A stretch of 33,738 bases of DNA from Mucilaginibacter sp. (GTDB lineage Bacteria; Bacteroidota; Bacteroidia; Sphingobacteriales; Sphingobacteriaceae): positions 1 through 33,738 of the forward strand of contig JAQNCM010000173.1 of assembly GCA_029237615.1 (NCBI GenBank), given 5' to 3'. A model generated the notes under the pieces. That model did not search any database. It had not been told where the DNA came from and was given only the letters and a program-made list of their open reading frames with translations. Shown one piece after another: positions 26,301-33,738 of this stretch; the stretch's first letter is position 1, and each line of letters begins with the position of its first letter. A program made the translations under genes and the position numbers.

Positions 26301-26768
26301 TTACCCGTTAGTAACAGCCAGTGTTTCGAACGCAATTTCGAGTGATTCTATGGCTATTTCGTTGCTTTCAGACATGAGGTCGGTACCTGTCATTTTTATC
26401 AGGCAGGCATTACCCAGTGTCCATGACATGGTTCGGGCACCGTTTTCATCCAGCAATTGAATAACTACGTTTTCTTTATATTGGGGAGAAGAAGGGCCCA
26501 TGAATTTTAAATGCCAATTAGAAAATTTCGCTTCATTAACAAAAATTCCTTTACGCATTGTTACATTCCCCGTTTTGGCCATAACGGGGAATTTTTTTGT
26601 TGATAATAATTGGTTCCCTGCCTGCCGGTACTCATTAACCGGCGATTCAGTTTCTAATCCTGAGACTTCCTGAAATGAGGCAGGGCTGTCCAGTGAACTG
26701 AATAATACTTTAAAATAAAACTTGGGCAGTGGCCAGGAATTATCTTGTGTTAGTGCTTTATTCGGCAT
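26301..26768 (-). CDS. Phage-tail/contractile injection system tube-like protein (gp19/TIGR02241-like), orphan
   Basis: WPLPKFYFKVLFSS...ASFQEVSGLETESPVNEYRQAGNQLLSTKKFPVMAKTGNVTMRKGIF...SLEIAFETL. Confidence 0.88.
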   Translation of the reverse strand: MPNKALTQDNSWPLPKFYFKVLFSSLDSPASFQEVSGLETESPVNEYRQAGNQLLSTKKFPVMAKTGNVTMRKGIFVNEAKFSNWHLKFMGPSSPQYKENVVIQLLDENGARTMSWTLGNACLIKMTGTDLMSESNEIAIESLEIAFETLAVTNG

Positions 26769-26847
26769 AATTTGCGGTTAGATTTACGTAAAATTAATGC
26801 ATAATTTCATCATTTCTGTTGTCCGGAAGTAACGGGGTGCATCTTTT

Positions 26848-27537
26848 CTATAAACGCTTTATTTTTATATTCTTCAGCCATACCTTTTGGCCGTGATGTT
26901 GAAACATAATGTGGCCGCTGGTAGATTTGGCAAAATTAGGATTGTTCCGGTACTTGCTTTTACTAATCAGATCATTAAGTTCTTTGGATCCAAGTTCATA
27001 TTCCACCACCTTTTCGCCATTTATCCATTGTTCCACATGCCCATGATCTACCAGTAACCTGGCGGTATTAAATTCGCCAACAGGTTTAAGGTGTTTATTT
27101 TGTGGTGTAATTAAATCATACAGCGAACCTGCCGAACGCCTGGGCTCATGATCGTTAAAACCTATATCATCCAATAGTTGGAATTCAAAATTATCCAGCC
27201 AGTTTGGGCTATTGCCATTGCCCGATTCGTGGCTTGAGTTTTCCTGTACATTATAAAAAATGCCGCTATTGCCTCCTTCAGACATCGCCCATTCCAACGT
27301 TAAATCAAAATTGGTATAAGTATCTTTTGTTACCAGGTCTACGTTCGGAACATTCGTCTGGGCAACTAATGCGCCATCCTCTATCTTCCATGCCTCCGGG
27401 AAAGCATCCATTTTGTAGCCACGTAATTCCTTTACAGAAGTTCCGTTAAACAAGTATTGCCATTTATTTGAATGCTGCGCATAAACGGTATTGCCGAAGC
27501 AATAAATTGCTGCAAATAGCAAAAGTGACTTTTTCAT
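26848..27537 (-). CDS. Secreted DUF1080 (3-keto-disaccharide hydrolase-like) protein
   Basis: WQYLFNGTSVKELRGYK, FDLTLEWAMSEGGNSGIFYNVQE, GHIMFQHHGQKVWLKNIKIKRL. Confidence 0.92.
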   Translation of the reverse strand: MKKSLLLFAAIYCFGNTVYAQHSNKWQYLFNGTSVKELRGYKMDAFPEAWKIEDGALVAQTNVPNVDLVTKDTYTNFDLTLEWAMSEGGNSGIFYNVQENSSHESGNGNSPNWLDNFEFQLLDDIGFNDHEPRRSAGSLYDLITPQNKHLKPVGEFNTARLLVDHGHVEQWINGEKVVEYELGSKELNDLISKSKYRNNPNFAKSTSGHIMFQHHGQKVWLKNIKIKRL

Positions 27538-27684
27538 TGTTGTTTATAATTGAGCAACTAAGTTATATTAATAATAAATACACGTAGTACTGGTCTTGTA
27601 ACAATTTGAAGAGGTGGGGAAAATGGACCGGACAGGTTGGTAAATCTCATCTGCCTGAAGCCTGGTTAGTTGCACTTTCTTGTT

Positions 27685-27930
27685 TTATTTACTGACTTTA
27701 TCGTGGTCGGAAGACAGCGTTTGTTGTTCCGTATTCATTGAATCCGCCTCCCTGTGGGTTGCCATGCCAAGTTGCATACCTTCTATATCTCCCTGGTCAT
27801 CAAAATTTTCAGCATTGATGTCCGGCAAACCACTGGCTTCCTTTTCCGGGTTTTTAAGTAATGTGTTTTCACCTCCGGGTTTTATATTGCCCTCATTACT
27901 TTTAACGGTGTCATTCCCCTGCTTATTCAT
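27685..27930 (-). CDS. Small hydrophilic, probably disordered protein
   Basis: 81 aa ORF with low-complexity acidic/polar composition; no family recognised. Confidence 0.5.
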   Translation of the reverse strand: MNKQGNDTVKSNEGNIKPGGENTLLKNPEKEASGLPDINAENFDDQGDIEGMQLGMATHREADSMNTEQQTLSSDHDKVSK

Positions 27931-28316
27931 AATGCTGTTTAATACTAATAACCACCAGTTTGCCTGATTGTTTAAAAATCATGTGTAATGAAAAGAAACA
28001 ACACCTTTAAAAATCGGGTACAAGGATTTCGGTTTGTTTAACATCAGCCTGGGAATTATTTATTAGGGTCGCGTAATTTAAGACTGACAAGAAGCATAGG
28101 TTTAAGTCAGCTTAAGCAAGTTTAAACCTCTTATTTTTTCATATAATAATTATAATATAACATCTTTTAAATCGGATTGTACGTATAACATTCCGCAGTT
28201 ATTGAAGTTTAATATTATTTGATAGATATAGATAATAATTAAACTATTTGATAAAACATTGGTCATAGTGGCTTAATGTAAACCAGATAATTTAACCTTT
28301 AATTGCGGATATATAG

Positions 28317-29555
28317 TTGAAGACACTTAAATACTTACTCAGCATAGCCGCAGTTTTAATATATACACACACTTTTTCGCAGCAACAGGCAGTTACAGCT
28401 ACTCAAAGTACAGAGATCACTAACTTGAACAATCCGGCTATTGATTCTGTCAATCAAAAAGACCTGATAGACATTTTTCAAAAAATGCTGGATAAAAAAA
28501 CCGGCTCCGATAAAAGGAAACTCCCCCAAAAAGCCATTTTTTCAGTAATTCCTTATGGCGGTTATTCGCTTTCAACTGGTTATATAGCAGACATCAGCGG
28601 TAATGTAGGATTTTATACCAGTACATCACACAACGAGAACCTTTCGGTAGTGGCCGCTGACGTTTCGTATGACTCTAAAACGCAAAAAGTATTTTTAACA
28701 CGATCGGAAATTTGGGCCTTTGAAAATAACTATAAGGTCGTGAGCGACCTGCGTTTGGAAAGGTATCCTATGGAAACTTACGGCTTAGGATCAACAACAA
28801 CCTTCAACACGGATAACGATCTGGATTTTACTTATGTACGTATATATGAAACTGTGCTTAAAAAAATCGCGAACGACTATTATGCAGGTGTAGGATATAA
28901 CCTCGATTATCATTCCGGTATTACGGCTACCGGGAATTTGAATAACACAACGTCGGACTATGAGAAGTACGGTCAAACTACCGCATCAACTTCATCGGGA
29001 ATTAATCTTGATTTTTTGTTTGATAACCGGAAACCCCCCCTTAGCCCACAAAATGGCTGGTATGCCAATGTTGTTTATCGTCAAAATTTAACGGCTATGG
29101 GCAGTAATGCAAATTGGCAGTCGTTGCAAATGGATTTCCGGAGATATTTCAAGTTTTCGTCAAATTCGCCCAACGTGCTCGCTTTATGGAGTATGGCTGC
29201 ATTTACCAGGGGTAATGTGCCATATCTTGATTTACCTTCTACCGGTTGGGATATGTATAATAACAGCGGCAGAGGTTATGCAATAGGCAGATTTAGAGGC
29301 AGGAATATGCTTTACCTGGAGGGGGAATATCGTTTTGGAATTACACATAACGGATTGATTGGAGCCGTGATTTTTGCTAATGGCGAAAGTTTTACCGGAT
29401 TGCAGGGCAATGCCTTTCAAAAGATAGCTCCTGCCGCAGGAACCGGTTTGAGGATTAAAGTAAACAAACATTCCAATACAAATATATGTATTGATTATGG
29501 GGTTGGCACCGGAGGCTCGCGCGGCTTTTTTGTTAACCTGGGAGAAGTGTTTTAA
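28317..29555 (+). CDS. Omp85/BamA-like outer-membrane barrel without POTRA domains, paralog 1
   Basis: TTG start, signal peptide, GRGYAIGRFRGRNMLYLEGEYRFGI, C-terminal VNLGEVF. Confidence 0.82.
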   Translation: MKTLKYLLSIAAVLIYTHTFSQQQAVTATQSTEITNLNNPAIDSVNQKDLIDIFQKMLDKKTGSDKRKLPQKAIFSVIPYGGYSLSTGYIADISGNVGFYTSTSHNENLSVVAADVSYDSKTQKVFLTRSEIWAFENNYKVVSDLRLERYPMETYGLGSTTTFNTDNDLDFTYVRIYETVLKKIANDYYAGVGYNLDYHSGITATGNLNNTTSDYEKYGQTTASTSSGINLDFLFDNRKPPLSPQNGWYANVVYRQNLTAMGSNANWQSLQMDFRRYFKFSSNSPNVLALWSMAAFTRGNVPYLDLPSTGWDMYNNSGRGYAIGRFRGRNMLYLEGEYRFGITHNGLIGAVIFANGESFTGLQGNAFQKIAPAAGTGLRIKVNKHSNTNICIDYGVGTGGSRGFFVNLGEVF

Positions 29556-29664
29556 TGTTGATGGTCAATTAATTTTAAGCAAACAAATATAAATTCTTAA
29601 AAGGAATATCATTCAATTTATGAACACGCATTTATTTTGATTACCAACACATAGAAACGCTGCT

Positions 29665-30900
29665 TTGAAAAACATAAGATATTTATTTTGTGTAGTTACT
29701 GTTTTTATTTCTTTTAATAGTTTTGCGCAAAAGGACACGTCATTATCATCTAAAAATTCAAATCTAAAAACGGCACAGCCTGTAATAGATTCGTCTAAAC
29801 AAGTGGATGCTATTGACTTATTGTATAAGGTGCTGAAGAAAAAAGCGCTTGAGAACAAAAGGCAGAAATCAGGCAAATTAAATTTTTCGTTGGTGCCGGC
29901 ATTTGGATATTCGCTTTCCACCGGGTTTGCAGTCGATCTGACTGGGAATGTTGCTTTTTATACCAGCCGCTCTCACAAAGAAAACTTGTCGGCGATTGAT
30001 GCCGAAACCATTTATGATACTAAAGGCCAGTTGATATTCACCAGTCGCTCCGAAGTTTGGGCTGATAACAATAATTACAAATTAGTTACTGACCTGCGTT
30101 TGGAAAAGTATCCTGAGGATACTTATGGTTTAGGCACCAAAACGACGAGCGCTAAGGATGATCCCATAAAATTTATATATCTGCGAACTTACACTACTTT
30201 ATTTAAAAAAATACTCCCTGATCTTTACGGGGGGATAGGTTACAAACTGGATCACCATTATAATATCAGCCAAAGCGGTAATGCAGATCGTACAGTTTCC
30301 GATTTTCAAAAATATGGCTTTGCAACTGCTTCAACATCTTCCGGTTTGACTTTAAACCTGCTTTACGATAGCCGAAGGAACGAAATAAATCCGCTTGGCG
30401 GAGGATTGGCTTCTATCTCTTATCGTCAGAATTATACGTTTTTAGGAAGTGACAATAGTTGGAGGCAATTGAGTATGGAATTTAAGAAATTTTTGAAGTT
30501 GTCGCCTCAATCGAATAATATACTTGCCTTTTGGAGCATAGTTCAATTTACGTCTGGTGCCGTTCCTTATCTTGATCTTCCGGCTACAGGAGAAGATATG
30601 TATAACAATTCTGGCAGAGGATATACCCAGGACAGATTCAGAGGCAAGAATTTTCTTTACCTGGAAAGTGAATACCGTTTTGGTATTACCAAAAATGGCT
30701 TAATAGGTGGTGTAGTATTTGCAAACGCAGAAAGCTTTTCAGAATTTACTACTAACAGATTCGAAAAAATCGCCCCTGCCGCCGGGACCGGCATACGTGT
30801 AAAAATTAACAAGCACTCGGACACCAACGTTTGTTTGGATTACGCCTTTGGACTTTACGGCTCACATGGCCTTTTTGTTAATTTAGGCGAAATGTTTTAA
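29665..30900 (+). CDS. Omp85/BamA-like outer-membrane barrel without POTRA domains, paralog 2
   Basis: TTG start, collinear with the preceding gene; VPYLDLPATGEDMYNNSGRGYTQDRFRGKNFLYLESEYRFGITKNGLIGG, C-terminal VNLGEMF. Confidence 0.82.
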   Translation: MKNIRYLFCVVTVFISFNSFAQKDTSLSSKNSNLKTAQPVIDSSKQVDAIDLLYKVLKKKALENKRQKSGKLNFSLVPAFGYSLSTGFAVDLTGNVAFYTSRSHKENLSAIDAETIYDTKGQLIFTSRSEVWADNNNYKLVTDLRLEKYPEDTYGLGTKTTSAKDDPIKFIYLRTYTTLFKKILPDLYGGIGYKLDHHYNISQSGNADRTVSDFQKYGFATASTSSGLTLNLLYDSRRNEINPLGGGLASISYRQNYTFLGSDNSWRQLSMEFKKFLKLSPQSNNILAFWSIVQFTSGAVPYLDLPATGEDMYNNSGRGYTQDRFRGKNFLYLESEYRFGITKNGLIGGVVFANAESFSEFTTNRFEKIAPAAGTGIRVKINKHSDTNVCLDYAFGLYGSHGLFVNLGEMF

Positions 30901-31066
30901 GGTGCTGCTGATCATTTCTGAATATGTAATGTTTTTGATAATTTTAATAATTGTTTAAAGCAAACTCATTTCTTTGTATAGCCGAAATTAGCGAATGGTT
31001 CATTTGACCGGATACATATCCTGACTTAAACCATTTGTTAATCTAATCAGCAGTCAACTATCCAAA

Positions 31067-31402
31067 ATGCATACCTATTGTTTAACCCTGGATTTAAAAG
31101 ATGATGCTGCTTTAATAGCGGAGTACGAAAGGTATCATATTGAAATATGGCCTGAAATACGCAAAAGTATCGTTGAATCGGGTATAATTAAGATGGAAAT
31201 ATACCGGTTTGATACCCGTTTATTTATGATTATGGAAACGAATGATAGCTTTACCTTTGAAAAGAAAGCCGAAATGGATGCAGCAAACAGCCAGGTACAG
31301 GAATGGGAAAACCTGATGTGGGAATACCAGCAGCCTCTTAAAAAGGCTCTTAAAGGTGAAAAATGGGTTTTGATGAATAAGATATTTGAATTGAATAAAT
31401 GA
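31067..31402 (+). CDS. L-rhamnose/L-fucose mutarotase family protein
   Basis: 111 aa; YERYHIEIWPEIRKSIVESGIIKMEIYRFDTRLFMIMET. Confidence 0.9.
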   Translation: MHTYCLTLDLKDDAALIAEYERYHIEIWPEIRKSIVESGIIKMEIYRFDTRLFMIMETNDSFTFEKKAEMDAANSQVQEWENLMWEYQQPLKKALKGEKWVLMNKIFELNK

Positions 31403-31403
31403 C

Positions 31404-33065
31404 ATGTCAGAAAAAAAAGATACTTTTTTAAAGATCCATCCCAATGACAATGTTTTGGTAGCCCTGCAGGATCTGCCGCAGGGAACAACGGTCAGTTTTG
31501 AAGGGAAAAGCTTTACTTTGACAAGCAATATCGCAGCCAAGCATAAGTTCAGTATCACTGATCTGCAAGCTGGTGATAAAATATTTATGTATGGCGTATT
31601 GGTGGGTAAGGCAACACAGTTTATTCCACCGGGCGGACCAATCAGCACACAAACCGTTCATCACGCTTCAAGTGAATTCCATTTAGGAGAGCGTAAACTT
31701 GATTGGCGCAAACCGGATACCAGCAAATTTGAGGGCAAAACCTTTATGGGCTATCACCGGTCCGATGGATCAGTGGGTACAGGTAATTATTGGATTGTGG
31801 TCCCCCTGGTTTTTTGTGAAAACCGAAACATCAATGTGTTAAAGGATGCATTATCCGATAAGCTCGGGTATAAAAAGGCCAAGACTTACGAAGGCGATGT
31901 AGAGCAATTAATTGAGCTTTACCGGGCCGGGAAATCTGCACAGGAAATATTAAATGCCGATATAGCAGCGTCTGATGATAAAGCAACATCAAAAAGGCTT
32001 TTCAAAAATATTGATGGTATAAAATTCCTGACGCATGAAATGGGCTGCGGATGTACCCGTGCAGATGCACAAACGCTGTGCGGACTCATAGCAGGTTATA
32101 TTACTCATCCTAATGTGGCGGGAGCAACCATATTAAGTCTTGGTTGCCAGAATGCGCAGGTAAGTATCCTGCAGCAGGAAATAGCGTTGCGCGATAAAAA
32201 CTTCAGCAAGCCGCTTATCATTCTGGAGCAGCAAAAAGTAGGAACCGAGCAAGATATGATGCAGCAGGCCTTGAAACAAACGTTTGCCGGCCTGGTACAA
32301 GCTAACCAGGTACAGCGGAAACCTGCATCCTTATCAAAGTTATGTATAGGACTGGAATGCGGCGGGTCCGACGGCTTTTCAGGAATTTCTGCTAACCCGG
32401 CATTAGGCTACGTATCTGATTTGTTGGTTTCAATGGGAGGTGCTGTTATACTTTCGGAATTTCCGGAACTTTGCGGCGTAGAGCAGGAGTTAAGCGACCG
32501 TTGCGTTGACGAAGAAAAAGCAAATCAATTTATGAAGTTGATGACCGCTTATAATGCCCGTGCAGTTGCGGACGGATCCGGTTTTTATGCCAACCCATCA
32601 CCCGGAAATATCCGCGACGGATTAATTACCGATGCCATAAAATCTGCCGGGGCAGCAAAAAAAGGCGGAACCTCGCCTGTTACCGATGTATTGGATTATC
32701 CAGGAAAAGTAACAAAACCCGGGCTTAATTTGCTTTGTACACCCGGGAGCGATGTGGAAAGTACTACTGCCGAAGTTGGCGCAGGTGCCAACATCGTACT
32801 GTTTACAACAGGACTGGGCACCCCAACAGGTAACCCGGTTACCCCGGTGATTAAACTATCAACCAATACTGCTACTGCTGTTAAAATGCCAGACATTATC
32901 GACATTAATTGCGGGACGGTTATTGAAGGGAAAGAGACAATACAACAAGCCGGGGAACGGATACTGGAATACATAATACAGGTAGCAAGCGGCGAAGCCG
33001 AGCCAAAAGCAGTGCAGCTAGGGCAGGACGATTTTATCCCCTGGAAAAGAGGCGTTTCTTTGTAA
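31404..33065 (+). CDS. Altronate dehydratase family protein (UxaA-like, SAF plus UxaA domains)
   Basis: N-terminal SAF domain, YHRSDGSVGTGNYWIVVP, EMGCGCTRADA, ECGGSDGFSGISANPALGYVSD, GAGANIVLFTTGLGTPTGNPVTPVIKLSTN. Confidence 0.93.
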   Translation: MSEKKDTFLKIHPNDNVLVALQDLPQGTTVSFEGKSFTLTSNIAAKHKFSITDLQAGDKIFMYGVLVGKATQFIPPGGPISTQTVHHASSEFHLGERKLDWRKPDTSKFEGKTFMGYHRSDGSVGTGNYWIVVPLVFCENRNINVLKDALSDKLGYKKAKTYEGDVEQLIELYRAGKSAQEILNADIAASDDKATSKRLFKNIDGIKFLTHEMGCGCTRADAQTLCGLIAGYITHPNVAGATILSLGCQNAQVSILQQEIALRDKNFSKPLIILEQQKVGTEQDMMQQALKQTFAGLVQANQVQRKPASLSKLCIGLECGGSDGFSGISANPALGYVSDLLVSMGGAVILSEFPELCGVEQELSDRCVDEEKANQFMKLMTAYNARAVADGSGFYANPSPGNIRDGLITDAIKSAGAAKKGGTSPVTDVLDYPGKVTKPGLNLLCTPGSDVESTTAEVGAGANIVLFTTGLGTPTGNPVTPVIKLSTNTATAVKMPDIIDINCGTVIEGKETIQQAGERILEYIIQVASGEAEPKAVQLGQDDFIPWKRGVSL

Positions 33066-33299
33066 CCCTCCCTTAGCATGCAAAATATAACCTGCAATAT
33101 ATCCCTGTGGCGGCCTGTTAAATTATGTTAATTTTTTAAACATCAAGCCTTTTCATAGATTATTAATAACAATTTTGGATTGTTTCCGTTAAACCACTAA
33201 AATCCAAAGTGAACAAAGAAACAGCAGAATGCAACAACAATCTACCGGTTTTTTTGAAATGCTTTTTAAAAAGGAATTAACCTTGTCAATTACTATACA

Positions 33300-33738
33300 T
33301 TGAAAAGCATTCAGATGAAATACCCCTTATTAGTAATTCTTTTATTCTTCTCGGTTTTAGTTAAAGGACAAAATACCATAGTTAGAGGCACTATAACCGA
33401 TGCCCACACAAATCAAATCTTATCGCTGGTATCCGTTTCGTTTCCAGGTACATCTAGTGGCGTTAGTAGCGATAGTAATGGTAAATATGCCATAACAACC
33501 GGAAAAACCTATACGGAGCTAAAATTTACTTCGATAGGTTATAAAACAGTTACCCGGATTATAATTGCTGGAAAAGTGCAGCTAATTAATGTTAAAATGC
33601 AACCTGATGTACAAGCATTAACCACGGTTAACATCAGCTCCGGCAAACGAAAACGATACACCAACTAGGAGAATCCAGCGGTTGAACTGATCAGGGAGGT
33701 AATAGCCCATAAATACGAAAACAGAATGCAGAGCTACG
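33300..33738 (+). pseudogene. DUF5686-like protein (carboxypeptidase-regulatory-like N-terminus), interrupted by in-frame TAG and truncated by the window edge
   Basis: ORF ends at TAG 33666-33668 after ...SGKRKRYTN; the same frame continues open with ENPAVELIREVIAHKYENRMQSY to the edge. Confidence 0.65.

Noticed and set aside
28258-28267. ATTGGTCATA as an additional LytTR half-site before the tandem barrels
   Set aside because: Only about 6/10 to GTTGGTCTAT and no partner 21 bp upstream.
29034-29040. C7 homopolymer in the first Omp85-like gene as a phase-variation tract
   Set aside because: Seven C's are short for a contingency locus and the frame is intact; one sequence gives no evidence of length variation.
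32696-33097. 133-aa minus-strand ORF
   Set aside because: Antisense to the conserved C-terminus of the UxaA-like gene.

Overview
This 33.7-kb window looks like a chromosomal segment from a Bacteroidota genome, probably Sphingobacteriaceae or Mucilaginibacter-like. That placement is inferred from the gene families, not from a marker gene. It has no rRNA, tRNA, CRISPR array, integrase or transposase that I can support. Main contents: (i) an edge-truncated hexapeptide acetyltransferase; (ii) a redox-themed block with a thioredoxin, a DoxX protein, a stand-alone UBP-type zinc finger, and a soluble histidine kinase next to a response regulator fused to thioredoxin-like and thioredoxin-reductase-like domains that lack both CxxC motifs; (iii) carbohydrate-active and secreted proteins (GH28, GH3, kelch, DUF1080, BD-FAE-like esterase); (iv) OsmC, GNAT and two small membrane proteins; (v) an RND efflux operon (OMF/RND/MFP) behind a LytS/LytTR two-component pair; (vi) a large outer-membrane beta-barrel protein, an orphan contractile-tail tube-like protein and two tandem Omp85-like barrels without POTRA domains; (vii) a mutarotase-UxaA sugar-acid module; and (viii) a DUF5686-like gene cut by an in-frame amber codon and then by the window edge. 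The findings I rate highest are the CxxC-less REC-Trx-TrxR/histidine kinase system with the nearby UBP finger, a candidate LytTR operator (GTTGGTCTAT-type repeats at a 21-bp period) in three promoter regions, the in-frame TAG in the DUF5686-like gene, and divergent inverted repeat copies with tandem TGTTACCAAG decamers around a 1.86-kb block.
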